DNA of 64,000 bases from Labrenzia sp. OB1 (GCF_001624695.1 NZ_JSEP01000021.1:1-64000), one strand, 5' to 3'; positions 35,830 through 44,916 are shown, numbered from the stretch's first letter. A program made the numbers and translations. Notes: generated from the letters alone by a model not told the origin.

Positions 35830-36858
35830 CTATTGCCGGGAGAGCACCTTGACCATCATCTGCGGATCGATGTTGCCGCCAGTCAGGACAATACCGACGG
35901 CCGTATTCGTCAGTGCAAGCTTGCCGGAAAGCACCGCCGCCAGTGCCGCTGCGCCACCCGGCTCCACCACCAGCTTGAGCTCCGTAAAGGCAAAGGCAAC
36001 GGCATCCAGGACCTCGTCATCGGAAACGGTCACGCCCTCCCCCGCCAGCCGGCGAAGAATGGAAAATCCGATTTCACCGGGAGATTGCGACATGAGCGCA
36101 TCGCAGACGGAGCCGGATTTAGCCGCATTGGACAGACGCGTTCCCGCATCGAGGGATCTCTTGTAGTCGTCGAACAATTCAGGTTCCACGGTGTGGAACA
36201 GCGTGGACGGTGATCTGGACGCCAATGCCAGTGCAATTCCGCTTGAGAGCCCGCCGCCGCCTGTGCAGGCAAGCACGTGGTCAAGCTCCACACCGAGAGC
36301 TGCAGCCTGGGCGACCATCTCCAATCCGACGGTTCCCTGGCCGGCAATCACCGCCGGGTCGTTGAAGGGGTGCACCAGGGTCGCGCCGCTTTGCTTGCAA
36401 AGCGTCGTTGCGATGGCATCCCGGTCCTCGGTCTCCCGGTCATAGGTGACCACTTTCGCACCGAATCCGCGCGTGCGTTCCAGCTTGATTGCCGGTGCGT
36501 CGGCCGGCATGACAATGGTGGCCGTCATGCCGAGAAGCCGCGCACTGGCGGCAACCCCCTGCGCGTGATTTCCCGAGGAACACGCCACCACCCCTCTGGT
36601 GCGGGCCTCCCCAGGAACGAGACTGAGGCAATTGAAGGCACCACGGAACTTGAAAGACCCGCTGCGCTGCAGGTTCTCCGCCTTGATGAACACCCGGGCG
36701 CCGGCCCGCTCGTCCAGCAGAGGATGCCGCAGAAGCGGTGTCGCGAGCGCCTCACCGCCAATCCGTGCTGCGGCTGCCTCGATATCCTTTATCGTGATCG
36801 CCTTGCCGGAAGATGCCGGTGTCATGCCCTGATCCGGGTGAAGCTGCGTATCGCTCAT
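35830..36858 (-). CDS. PLP-dependent threonine/serine dehydratase
   Basis: A fold-type II PLP enzyme of 342 residues without the C-terminal ACT domain of biosynthetic IlvA. The Schiff-base lysine lies in SGSFKFRGA. SSGNHAQGVA and the glycine-rich phosphate cup CTGGGGLSSG are intact. It probably deaminates threonine or serine to 2-oxo acids catabolically; serine racemase or threo-3-hydroxyaspartate dehydratase are possible alternatives. Single gene, with the glycosyltransferase gene's 3' end 134 bases upstream. Confidence 0.85.
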   Translation of the reverse strand: MSDTQLHPDQGMTPASSGKAITIKDIEAAAARIGGEALATPLLRHPLLDERAGARVFIKAENLQRSGSFKFRGAFNCLSLVPGEARTRGVVACSSGNHAQGVAASARLLGMTATIVMPADAPAIKLERTRGFGAKVVTYDRETEDRDAIATTLCKQSGATLVHPFNDPAVIAGQGTVGLEMVAQAAALGVELDHVLACTGGGGLSSGIALALASRSPSTLFHTVEPELFDDYKRSLDAGTRLSNAAKSGSVCDALMSQSPGEIGFSILRRLAGEGVTVSDDEVLDAVAFAFTELKLVVEPGGAAALAAVLSGKLALTNTAVGIVLTGGNIDPQMMVKVLSRQ

Positions 36859-36992
36859 CTTTATCCGTCCCGATGGTAGTCGACAGGGACAGATGAGTAG
36901 TGAGGTTTGCGGGCGACATCAATACCAAAGGAAGAAGACCCGCCGAACTCACAAGGCACCTCATGGCCCTCCCCGGCAGAAGCCGGACAGGT

Positions 36993-38042
36993 CTATTCCG
37001 CAGCCCTCGCCTGCCCGGACGCGCCGTTGTAAATGTCCCGGGCTTCAATGCAATTGTCGAGAAACTGCCGCGCACTGGCCGCCCACGTGTAATTCATGGC
37101 AATCTGCCGGCAATGGTCGCGCGGAATGTCCAGCGCTGCCTCAGCCGCTTCCTGCAGATTTTCCGACAGCACCCCGGCACCGGTATCGCCGATGACATCC
37201 AGCGGGCCCATCACCGGATAGGCCGCCACCGGCACACCGCAGGCAAGCGCCTCGAGCATCACGTTTCCAAATGTGTCCGTCAGCGAGGGGAACACGAACA
37301 CATCCGCATCGGAATAGTGACGCGCCAGATCCTCGCCCAGCCTGGAGCCGGTAAAATGCGTGCCCGGGTATTGACGCCGGAGCGTCTCCAGTTGCGGTCC
37401 GCCGCCAACAACCACCTTGGAACCGCCGATCCCGAGATCCAGGAACGCCTTGATGTTCTTTTCAACCGCCACGCGGCCGACATACATGAACACCGGCCTG
37501 GGCAGATCCGCCGGCAGCACAGAGCCCTCATAGGGCCTGAAAAGCTGCTCATCGACGCCGCGCGACCAGCGCATCAGGTTCTGAAAGCCCCGATCGCGCA
37601 GGTCCTGCTCCAGTGAGCGCGTCGCCACCATGCAGCCGCTTGCCGAATTGTGGAACCTGCGCAGCCAGCTGTAGGACCAGGAGAGCGGGATCGGCAATCG
37701 TGCGGAAACATATTCGGGAAACCGGGTGTGATAGCTCGTCGTGAACGGCTGCCCTGACTTGCGGGCGTAGCTGGCAGCCAGAATGCCCAGCGGGCCTTCC
37801 GTGGCAATGTGCAGATGCTCGCAATCGAAGTCTTCTATTTTCCGGCCGACGATGCCGCGATGGGTCAGTGACAGGCGGATCTCCGGATATGTCGGGCACG
37901 GAAGGGTCCTGAACGCCTGAGGCGAAAGGAACTCGACCCGAATTCCGATGATCCTGAGCTGTTCCGCCGTTCTCTCCAGCGACCGGACGACACCATTTAT
38001 CTGCGGATGCCAGGCGTCCGTCACAATCAGGATGGAGCTCAT
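36993..38042 (-). CDS. GT4 glycosyltransferase, Agt-like lipid glycosyltransferase
   Basis: A GT4-family glycosyltransferase of 349 residues. The N-terminal domain has ILIVTDAWHPQINGVVRSL; the C-terminal nucleotide-sugar domain has FMYVGRVAVEKNI, VVGGGPQLETLRR and DTFGNVMLEALACGVPV (E-x7-E-type pattern). It overlaps the upstream phosphoesterase gene in ATGA. In marine and rhizobial bacteria a PlcP phospholipase gene is followed by agt, whose product glycosylates the diacylglycerol made by PlcP to form glycolipids under phosphate stress. I infer that role from the pairing; other GT4 functions remain possible. Confidence 0.72.
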   Translation of the reverse strand: MSSILIVTDAWHPQINGVVRSLERTAEQLRIIGIRVEFLSPQAFRTLPCPTYPEIRLSLTHRGIVGRKIEDFDCEHLHIATEGPLGILAASYARKSGQPFTTSYHTRFPEYVSARLPIPLSWSYSWLRRFHNSASGCMVATRSLEQDLRDRGFQNLMRWSRGVDEQLFRPYEGSVLPADLPRPVFMYVGRVAVEKNIKAFLDLGIGGSKVVVGGGPQLETLRRQYPGTHFTGSRLGEDLARHYSDADVFVFPSLTDTFGNVMLEALACGVPVAAYPVMGPLDVIGDTGAGVLSENLQEAAEAALDIPRDHCRQIAMNYTWAASARQFLDNCIEARDIYNGASGQARAAE

Positions 38043-38842
38043 GCGGCGACCGCTGTTTCCCTGGCCTTCTCCGGCACGGCTCCTGCCTGGGTCTGTTCCA
38101 CCCATCGGATCACCTCAAATGTTCCATCATGGTGTTCTGCAACCGCAGTACAGCTTTCCACCCAATCACCTGTGTTTATGTAGTGTATACCATTCATGTC
38201 GCGGTCGGCTGCATGGTGGATGTGACCGCAGATCACCCCTTGCACCCCCTGGCGGCGCGCCTCGTCCGACAGCGCCTCCTCGAACCGTCCTATGAAGCTG
38301 ACGGCATTCTTGACCTTCAGCTTCGCCCAGGCCGACAGAGACCAATAGGTCAGGCCGAGGCGGCGGCGGATCGCATTCAGCCAGGTATTGACGCCGAGCG
38401 CCGTCACGTAGGCCTTGTCGCCAAAAAATGCCAGCCATTTGGCGTGGCGGATGACCACATCGAACTGATCGCCGTGGATCACGAGGTAGCGCTTGCCGCT
38501 GGCGGACTCATGGATGATGCTGTCGGTGACCTCGACCCCACCGAAGTGGGTTCCGAGAAAATTGCGCAGGAACTCGTCGTGATTGCCCGGAATGTAGATG
38601 ATACGGGCGCCCTTGCGGCCTTTGCGGAGCACCTTCTGCACAACGTCGTTGTGCAGCTGTGGCCAGTGCCAGGACCGTTTCAGACGCCACCCGTCGACAA
38701 TGTCGCCGACCAGATAGATGGTCTCCGCATCGTTGTCCTTAAGAAAGTCGAGCAGCAGATCCGCCTGGCAGCCACGGGTACCAAGATGAACGTCAGAAAT
38801 GAACAGAGCCCGATAATGCCGCGATGTCTCTCCGGTAGACAT
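38039..38842 (-). CDS. plcP: LpxH-like metallophosphoesterase, putative phospholipase C PlcP
   Basis: A 267-residue calcineurin-like phosphoesterase. Metal motifs are complete: SDVHLG, GDIVDGW, GNHDEF, HGDQFD and GHIHHA. The family is annotated as UDP-2,3-diacylglucosamine hydrolase-like, but the Sinorhizobium PlcP belongs to it and releases diacylglycerol from phospholipids in phosphate starvation. The start at 38842 has GGAG seven bases upstream; a frame from 38863 is less supported. An ATGACAC half-site at 38899-38905 could be part of a Pho box, but its second half is poor. It overlaps the Agt-like gene by four bases. Confidence 0.75.
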   Translation of the reverse strand: MSTGETSRHYRALFISDVHLGTRGCQADLLLDFLKDNDAETIYLVGDIVDGWRLKRSWHWPQLHNDVVQKVLRKGRKGARIIYIPGNHDEFLRNFLGTHFGGVEVTDSIIHESASGKRYLVIHGDQFDVVIRHAKWLAFFGDKAYVTALGVNTWLNAIRRRLGLTYWSLSAWAKLKVKNAVSFIGRFEEALSDEARRQGVQGVICGHIHHAADRDMNGIHYINTGDWVESCTAVAEHHDGTFEVIRWVEQTQAGAVPEKARETAVAA

Positions 38843-39162
38843 AGCACTTCTCCATATCCTCATTGGGGCGCTATAGACGCGATTCAGGTATCACTATTAT
38901 GACACCCTGCCCTGTTTTTGTTTGATGTCTTGTCCTTCACCCGAGGATCAACATCTGCGGTCCCGCTGCGTTTCGGGGTCGAATTGAACAATGCGACCGC
39001 AAAGCGCCCTGATTGAATGACCTCGCCGTGCGCCGGCGCATGGCTGAAAAAGCCCGGCATGCCAACCGTATTCAGCAAGGATGCATCGCTGCGTGCGTCC
39101 GATTGACAGGGTGCCGCGCACCGGCCACAAACCGTTAAACCGGAAATAGAAGGAAACATTCC
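38843..39162. other. divergent promoter region plcP / SDR gene
   Basis: This 320-base spacer separates plcP (-) and the SDR gene (+). It contains the weak Pho-box-like half-site at 38899-38905. I see no gene in it. Confidence 0.45.
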
Positions 39163-39942
39163 ATGGACCTGGGTCTTGAGGGCAAGAAAGCGATCATCTG
39201 CGCATCCAGCCGCGGTCTCGGCAGGGGCTGTGCGGAGGCTCTGGCCGAAGCAGGGTGCGAGATCGTTCTGAACGGACGCGACAAAGCGGTACTGGCGGAA
39301 ACACAGGCCGCCCTCGAGGCGGCCCACAGCGTGAGAGTGACCAGCGTCGCCGCGGATGTTTCCACCCGCGAAGGCCAGGAAGCCTTGCTGACGGCCTGCC
39401 CTCAGCCCGACATCCTGGTCAACAACAACGGCGGCCCGCCCCGCCGGGACTATTCCGAACTCGACCGGGCGGCGATGCTGGACGGAGCCATCCAGAATTT
39501 CATCACGCCTGTCGAGCTCATCCAGACGGTTGCCCCGGGCATGCAGGAGCGCGGCTTCGGAAGGATCGTCAACATCACCTCCCTCTCGGTCAGGATGCCG
39601 ATTGAAGGCCTTGACCTGTCCAGTGGCGCGCGCGCGGGCCTGACAGCGTTTCTGGCCGGTGTCTGCCGGCAACTCGCGCCACATGGCATCACGATCAACA
39701 ATCTGCTTCCCGGCAAGATGGACACCGACCGCCTCAAGGGCGGCTTCACACGCGCCGCGCAGCAGTCCGGCAAGAGTGTCGACCAGGTAAGGGCGGCGCA
39801 GGCCGCGGAGATTCCGGCGCGGCGCTTCGGCACGGCAGAGGAATTCGGCCAGACCTGCGCTTTCCTGTGCTCCCGTCAGGCCGGATATATCACCGGACAG
39901 AACATCCTCATGGACGGCGGCCTGTTCCCCTCCGCCTTTTGA
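39163..39942 (+). CDS. SDR-family protein lacking catalytic Tyr/Lys
   Basis: A 259-residue short-chain dehydrogenase/reductase homologue. The nucleotide-binding motif is ASSRGLGRG and the NNAG-type motif reads NNNGGPPR. The expected catalytic Ser is present (NITS, Ser140), but the YxxxK pair is replaced by S153 and R157 in LSSGARAG, so ordinary SDR chemistry is doubtful. This atypical subgroup (NNxGGPPP, then NGARSGL-like) is widespread in alphaproteobacteria and usually misnamed 3-oxoacyl-ACP reductase. AAGGAA precedes the ATG. A palindromic terminator follows. Confidence 0.85.
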   Translation: MDLGLEGKKAIICASSRGLGRGCAEALAEAGCEIVLNGRDKAVLAETQAALEAAHSVRVTSVAADVSTREGQEALLTACPQPDILVNNNGGPPRRDYSELDRAAMLDGAIQNFITPVELIQTVAPGMQERGFGRIVNITSLSVRMPIEGLDLSSGARAGLTAFLAGVCRQLAPHGITINNLLPGKMDTDRLKGGFTRAAQQSGKSVDQVRAAQAAEIPARRFGTAEEFGQTCAFLCSRQAGYITGQNILMDGGLFPSAF

Positions 39943-39967
39943 GGTTCTCTGCACGCTCCGAAACTGG

Positions 39968-39993
39968 AAAGGCCGGGGAATTCCCCGGCCTTT
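39968..39993. terminator. bidirectional terminator between SDR and FadL-like genes
   Basis: A perfect 26-bp palindrome (AAAGGCCGGGGAA and its complement) lies between convergent genes, with T-rich sequence on both outward sides. Confidence 0.85.
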
Positions 39994-40021
39994 GTCTCAT
40001 CTGAGGGTCTGCGGAAAGCCG

Positions 40022-41284
40022 TCAGAACTTGTAGCGCAGCGAAGCCGAGATGATGTTCACATGGCTGTCGACATCCGCCTCGTAGGTCCCGAAGGTCGCA
40101 TTGTAGTCCTGATGACTGGGGTCGATGTTGATCTTGGTCGATTCCGGGATGATGTGAGTGTAGCCCAGATCAAAGGACAGATGCTGGTTGAAATTGTAGC
40201 TCGCACCTGCCGACAGCCACCAGCGATTGTTGTCCGGCAGACGTGTGGACCGGATTTCCTCGTCGATGGGGGAAATTTCATATCCGAGGCCGGCGCGCAA
40301 GGTGAGCTTTTCGTTGAAATCGTACTCACCGCCAAGCGAGAAGAACCAGCCGTCGTTGTAGTTGAAATGCAGCGTGGTGAGTGTTGCACCGGTCGCGTCC
40401 GAAGTCGCACGCGGCGATTTCAGCCGGCTCCAGTTGGTCCACTCCACCGTGCCCAGCACCCGAAACTTGTCGGTCAAGCGCTGCCGGGCGGAGACATTGA
40501 CCATATCCGGCGTCACCACACCGAGACCTATGGCACTCCGCGTACCACTGGCGAAGAGGTCGCCTTCGAGGTCGTGACCGACACCCGAGCGGTAGCCAAC
40601 GCCGATTTCTGTGCCCTCGAAAGGACGCACGGTGACACCGGCCGTGACGCCGAAGCCGACGCCATCCCCCGAGATCTCATTGGACCGCGGGAAGCCCGCA
40701 CCGGACGTGGCATCGGCGGATTTCAGGGAGACATCAAGGTATTGCACCTGAACACCAACCGCGACCGTGACCATGTCATTGAACTGATACGCAATGGCCG
40801 GATTCACGTTGACGGAAAAGACCGAAGACGACCTGGAATAGAACTGCGCGGCCCAGTTCATGTCGGGCTTGGTAGACAGACCGAAGGGCGCGTTGATGCC
40901 GACCCCGAAGATCAGATTGTCATTCAGCCGGTAGGCCGCATAGGACGCCGGAATGAAAGCATCGGAAGCAATATCGCCACTGCCGATGGATGATGATCCC
41001 AGAAGACCTCCCGACAGGGTGCCGTCGATCTCGGAAACGGGGAACAGGCCCGAGTTGTGTGCTTCGACGGTCAGTCCTTGCTCTGCTCCCATCAGGGACG
41101 CGGGGTTCCAGTACATCGAGGATATACCGCCACCCGTCGTTCCGTAGCCCGCAAAAGACATGCCCTGATAATAAGAACTCTGCTCACGCAGCCCGAAGCC
41201 ACCCGCATGAGCTGAACCTGCAATCATAGATAGTGCGACTACGGTTTCGGCAAATAAAATGGTTTTTTTGTTTACGCCTGACAT
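40022..41284 (-). CDS. FadL/OmpP1-family outer-membrane transporter
   Basis: A 420-residue outer-membrane beta-barrel for hydrophobic substrates such as long-chain fatty acids. The signal peptide ends SAHA, and the mature protein starts GGFGLREQSSYYQGM, matching the FadL plug N-terminus. The C-terminus (IISASLRYKF) ends in Phe, as outer-membrane barrels do. The start at 41284 has GGGGAGGA six bases upstream; a frame from 41476 is not supported. A fadD-type ligase gene lies 13 kb away and could act on the imported acids. Confidence 0.9.
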   Translation of the reverse strand: MSGVNKKTILFAETVVALSMIAGSAHAGGFGLREQSSYYQGMSFAGYGTTGGGISSMYWNPASLMGAEQGLTVEAHNSGLFPVSEIDGTLSGGLLGSSSIGSGDIASDAFIPASYAAYRLNDNLIFGVGINAPFGLSTKPDMNWAAQFYSRSSSVFSVNVNPAIAYQFNDMVTVAVGVQVQYLDVSLKSADATSGAGFPRSNEISGDGVGFGVTAGVTVRPFEGTEIGVGYRSGVGHDLEGDLFASGTRSAIGLGVVTPDMVNVSARQRLTDKFRVLGTVEWTNWSRLKSPRATSDATGATLTTLHFNYNDGWFFSLGGEYDFNEKLTLRAGLGYEISPIDEEIRSTRLPDNNRWWLSAGASYNFNQHLSFDLGYTHIIPESTKINIDPSHQDYNATFGTYEADVDSHVNIISASLRYKF

Positions 41285-41821
41285 AGCGTTTCCTCCCCTA
41301 CCCGTCCCACCGGGCGTTCCACGACAACTGAAGACAGATTTTCTGGAGAAAACTTCAGGTTTCAACATAATAATATCGAAGAGACCCGCTCCGATTCTTG
41401 ATGCCGCACCGCAAAACACGCCATATTTCCGCAAGGTGGCTTTTGTTGCTCCGCTCAAATTCTTCGAAAAGGACATGTTAGGAGACAGTAAGTCACATCA
41501 ACGACACACCTTCGCTCGCCTGCCCAATTTTTAGGCAATCGAGCTACGCATTTTTTCTTATGTGCATTCGTGTTGAATCGTTGCGGCTTTGTCACAGGTT
41601 TCCCAAGGGAACCTCGAGACCCGGTGGATAAGTCCCTCGAGACGCCTTCGCAAAAACACCGATGGTCTGACTTATAAAGCGGCGGGTCTCGCGCAGTGAA
41701 TCAGAAAACGCGAGGCAGTCCAGCCGCGCTTCCTCGTCATGAACCTGTTTATCCGCGACTGCAGAGCCACCGCAATTTCGCGCCGGCAGGTTCGGACATC
41801 CCCACCCGACCGGCGATAAGG
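41285..41821. other. intergenic, promoter side of the FadL-like gene
   Basis: This 537-base region lies between the FadL-like gene and the 3' end of the TRAP binding-protein gene, both on the minus strand. A/T-rich stretches at 41330-41380 and 41520-41580 are the probable promoter zone. I see no gene and no clear terminator. Confidence 0.4.
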
Positions 41822-42928
41822 TTAGCCGTCCCGTGCCACCAGGAAGCGCCGCATGGCAACATCGCTCCAGGGTGCCAGGCGGACAATGGCAGCGGTGTAA
41901 CTTTCCTGAATGCGCGCGCTGAGCGGGTCCTTCTCGGCAAATTCGGCCAGAACGACGGCAGCGGTTTCCCGCAAGGCGACCAGAACATCCTCCGGATAGA
42001 ATCTGACCGTTACGCCGGCCTCCTCCTGAAGCAGCTTCAGGCTGCCGGCGTTCTGCCAATCGCTTTCGGCAAGGGCGCGCCCGTTTTCAGCCTTGCAGGC
42101 TTCCAGAACGATTGCCCGCAGTTCCTCGGGCAGACCGTCAAGCGCGACCTGGTTGAAGATCGCCTCCCCCGTACCGTTCGGTTCGTGGAAGCCCGGCGTG
42201 TAATAGGATTTCGCGGCCTTGTGAAAGCCCATGGCCCGATCGGACCAGGGCCCGAGAAACTCGGTCGCGTCCAGAACGCCGGTCTGCAGCGCCTGGAACA
42301 ATTCGCCCGGCGGCAGGCTGACCGGTGTCGCGCCGAGCCGGCGCATCACCTCTCCCCCAAGTCCCGGCATGCGGATCTTGAGCCCCTTGAGGTCGGCAAG
42401 GCTGTTGATCTCCCGCCTGTACCAGCCTCCCATCTGCACGCCGGTATTGCCCGCCATCACCGGCTTCAGACCGAAGGGCGCGTAAAGCTCGTCCCAAAGC
42501 GCCTGACCACCACCCTGCTCGATCCAGGCGATGTGTTCATGAGGCAGAAGACCGAAGGGGATCGCGGTGAAATAGACCGAAGCCGGGATCTTGCCCTGCC
42601 AGAAGAACGAGGCCGTATGGGCCATCTGGGCCGTACCGGCAGCAACAGCCTCGAACACACCCAGCGCCGGAACCAGCTCTCCGGCCGCATAAAGCCGGAT
42701 GCGCAACCGGCCACCGGACATGTCACCGACCCGGTTGGCAATCCGCTGCGCGGTTACCCCGGGTCCCGGCAGGTTCTTCGGCCAGGAGGTCACCATCTTC
42801 CATTCGATGGTGGCGTTCTCCTGCGCAAGAGCAGGAGCCGCCAGAGCTGTGGCACCGGCAGCGGCGGTCACCCCGAGCAGTGCCCTGCGGTTTATCGGCC
42901 TGTTTCCCTGTGAAGTACTGTCGGACAT
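41822..42928 (-). CDS. TRAP transporter substrate-binding protein (DctP/TakP-like)
   Basis: A 368-residue periplasmic binding protein. The signal is Tat-type (NRRALLGVTAAAGATALAA, cleaved near PALAQ). The mature protein begins WKMVTSWPKNLPGPG and has GWYRREINSLADLKGLKIRM, both typical of the TakP-like group that binds 2-oxo acids with a cation. The ATG at 42928 lies one base after the thiD stop, with GGAG inside the thiD end, so it is in the TPP-riboswitch operon. No TRAP membrane subunits are nearby, so it must share permeases encoded elsewhere. The 2-oxo-acid assignment comes from family resemblance. Confidence 0.88.
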   Translation of the reverse strand: MSDSTSQGNRPINRRALLGVTAAAGATALAAPALAQENATIEWKMVTSWPKNLPGPGVTAQRIANRVGDMSGGRLRIRLYAAGELVPALGVFEAVAAGTAQMAHTASFFWQGKIPASVYFTAIPFGLLPHEHIAWIEQGGGQALWDELYAPFGLKPVMAGNTGVQMGGWYRREINSLADLKGLKIRMPGLGGEVMRRLGATPVSLPPGELFQALQTGVLDATEFLGPWSDRAMGFHKAAKSYYTPGFHEPNGTGEAIFNQVALDGLPEELRAIVLEACKAENGRALAESDWQNAGSLKLLQEEAGVTVRFYPEDVLVALRETAAVVLAEFAEKDPLSARIQESYTAAIVRLAPWSDVAMRRFLVARDG

Positions 42929-42929
42929 G

Positions 42930-43736
42930 TTACGTGCTCCAGACGTCGTAAAAATGATGAACGGGCCCGTGCCCCGAACCAATCGCGAGCCGGTCAGCTG
43001 CCGTAATGGCGGCGTGGATATAGTCTTTCGCATCCCGGATCGCGGTTTCGAGGTCCTTGCCGAGGGCCAGACCGGATGCGATGGCAGACGACAGGGTGCA
43101 GCCGGTTCCATGCGTGTTGTTGGTGGCGATGCGCTCCTCTCGCAGCCAGGTCGCGTTCCCGCTCCCGTCCACGAAAAGGTCCGCGCTTTCGTCGCTCGTG
43201 CCGTGTCCGCCTTTCAGCAAAACAGACCGTGCCCCGCGCTCCAGCAACTGTTCGGACTGCGCCCGCATGGCAGCCTCGCTGTCCGCCACCTCTGTTTCCA
43301 GCATCCGGGCGGCTTCATGCAGGTTCGGCGTGATTACATCGGCGCGCGGCACGAGTATGCTCATCACGCTGTCGACAGCACTTTCGGCAAGCAGAGGATC
43401 CCCGGAAGCGGCCACCATCACCGGATCAAGAACCACCGGGCCTGTGTCATATGCATCAAGACCTTCGGCGACTGCCTCGATGACCTCGACACGCGACAGC
43501 ATGCCGATCTTGGTCGCGTTCACCTTCAGGTCCGAATAGACCGCCTTCATCTGCGCACGTATGAAATCGGGCGGCACATCGTGGATGGCGCTCACCCCGA
43601 GAGTATTCTGCGCGGTCAGGGCCGTCAGAATGCTGGCACCATAGACACCGTTTGCGGAAAAGGTCTTCAGGTCGGCCTGAATACCGGCCCCTCCACCGGA
43701 ATCCGACCCTGCTATTGTCACCGCGATCGCGGTCAT
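42930..43736 (-). CDS. thiD: ThiD, hydroxymethylpyrimidine (phosphate) kinase
   Basis: A 268-residue ribokinase-fold enzyme that phosphorylates 4-amino-5-hydroxymethyl-2-methylpyrimidine to the diphosphate for thiamine synthesis. The N-terminus AVTIAGSDSGGGAGIQADLK and the catalytic block NTHGTGCTLSSAIAS are intact. It follows thiM by 42 bases, a spacer containing three tandem ATGGAA units (43754-43771), and is followed one base later by the TRAP binding protein. AGGAGAC precedes the ATG. Confidence 0.93.
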   Translation of the reverse strand: MTAIAVTIAGSDSGGGAGIQADLKTFSANGVYGASILTALTAQNTLGVSAIHDVPPDFIRAQMKAVYSDLKVNATKIGMLSRVEVIEAVAEGLDAYDTGPVVLDPVMVAASGDPLLAESAVDSVMSILVPRADVITPNLHEAARMLETEVADSEAAMRAQSEQLLERGARSVLLKGGHGTSDESADLFVDGSGNATWLREERIATNNTHGTGCTLSSAIASGLALGKDLETAIRDAKDYIHAAITAADRLAIGSGHGPVHHFYDVWST

Positions 43737-43778
43737 GGGCGTCTCCTCTTCGAATGGAAATGGAAATGGAAATATGTC

Positions 43779-44552
43779 TCAGGCGGCGTTGAGCCTGGCC
43801 TCGATATCGGGAAGGCTCATTGCATAGAGCGCGTCGAGCAACTCCGGCATAAAGGTGCCCGGCCCGCAGGCGCGTGCAGCCGCGACTTCCCCGGCGATAT
43901 TGAACACCGACAATCCGCAGGCGGCAGCAAGCGCCCGATCGCTCTCCACGCTCGCGAAGGCGGCGAGCACCGCACCGCCCGCACATCCCGTCGCCGTGAC
44001 ACGCGCCATCAGCGGGTGTCCGTTCGAGAGCCGAAAATCCCTGTTGCTGCTTTCGATCTTGTCTTCTTCGCCGGTCACCGCGAAAACCGTTCCCGCCGCG
44101 ATCATCTCCTCCACGCCGGCCCTTGCGGGAAACAGCGCTTCCATTTCTTGCGCGTTCAAGCGCACAACGTCCGGACCGCATGACAGAAGCTCAGCCGCAT
44201 AGGCACAGCGAACCGGCGAGCGGTCGACGAAGACGGGATCGATGCTGACCGGACGCCCGGCGGCTCTGGCAGCCTCAATGGCAAGCGGGATCGCCGCGCG
44301 CCGGGTCTCGTCAAGTGTCCCCAGATTGACCAGCAGCGCATCCGCGCTTCCGGCGAATCCGGCAACTTCCTCTTCGGCAATGGTCATCGAGGGGACCGCC
44401 CCCAGCGCCAGCAGCACATTGGCGGTGAAGTTCTGCGCGACAGCATTGGTGATCGCGTGGACACGCGGCGTCTTCCCGCGCACCCGCAGCAGAAGGTCGT
44501 AAACTGTCTCTGCGGAGAGAATTTCGGTGGATGCGGCAATAGTGAGGCTCAT
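43779..44552 (-). CDS. thiM: ThiM, hydroxyethylthiazole kinase
   Basis: A 257-residue thiazole-salvage kinase. PRVHAITNAVAQNFTANVLL near residue 29 and the catalytic region ARVTATGCAGGAVLAAF are typical. It phosphorylates 4-methyl-5-hydroxyethylthiazole. No thiE gene adjoins it, so the coupling step must be encoded elsewhere. It is the first gene behind the TPP riboswitch at 44629-44730, so it is repressed when thiamine diphosphate is abundant. Confidence 0.93.
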   Translation of the reverse strand: MSLTIAASTEILSAETVYDLLLRVRGKTPRVHAITNAVAQNFTANVLLALGAVPSMTIAEEEVAGFAGSADALLVNLGTLDETRRAAIPLAIEAARAAGRPVSIDPVFVDRSPVRCAYAAELLSCGPDVVRLNAQEMEALFPARAGVEEMIAAGTVFAVTGEEDKIESSNRDFRLSNGHPLMARVTATGCAGGAVLAAFASVESDRALAAACGLSVFNIAGEVAAARACGPGTFMPELLDALYAMSLPDIEARLNAA

Positions 44553-44628
44553 GAGGCACCTCCTGAAAGGGCCGCGAATGCGCCTGTATGAAGATGGATG
44601 TGGTGCGGGCGATCCGCCCTGAATGTCA

Positions 44629-44730
44629 TCATCTCAAATCCCTCCGCCGGTACAAGCCGGATCAGGTTCAAGGAGTTGGCCAGCCGCCTCTCAGCCCGAA
44701 CCACTATTGCCGGGCACCCCCATGAGATGA
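44629..44730 (-). ncRNA. TPP riboswitch (THI element)
   Basis: On the minus strand the conserved pieces appear in order: GGGGTGCC, GGCTGAGAG, CTTGAACCTGATC and the closing TACCGGCGGAGGGA. The outer helix P1 pairs 44629-44636 with 44723-44730 exactly. It lies 76 bases upstream of thiM and controls thiM-thiD and probably the TRAP binding-protein gene. Confidence 0.95.
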
Positions 44731-44916
44731 CTGACAGCTAGCAAGACCCGCCTGCTTTTGCAAGGCCCCGGGCATGATGTCCCTTTGCCGATTGACGGCA
44801 CAGACGATTGACTGGAATGCCGAGATGGGCGATGTCCTTGAAAAGAATTTGTCCGGATCGGCGGCCGTCAGCTTGCAATCGCATCAACGGCCGGAAGCTG
44901 ATCGATCTTGAAATGA

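Noticed and set aside
38888..38905. Pho box upstream of plcP
   Set aside because: Only one half (ATGACAC) is close to consensus; the position 11 bases away matches at about three of seven bases, so I do not list it as a feature.
43754..43771. Three tandem ATGGAA units between thiM and thiD, considered as a phase-variable repeat
   Set aside because: Only three units, between genes and not altering a reading frame; slippage control is unlikely.
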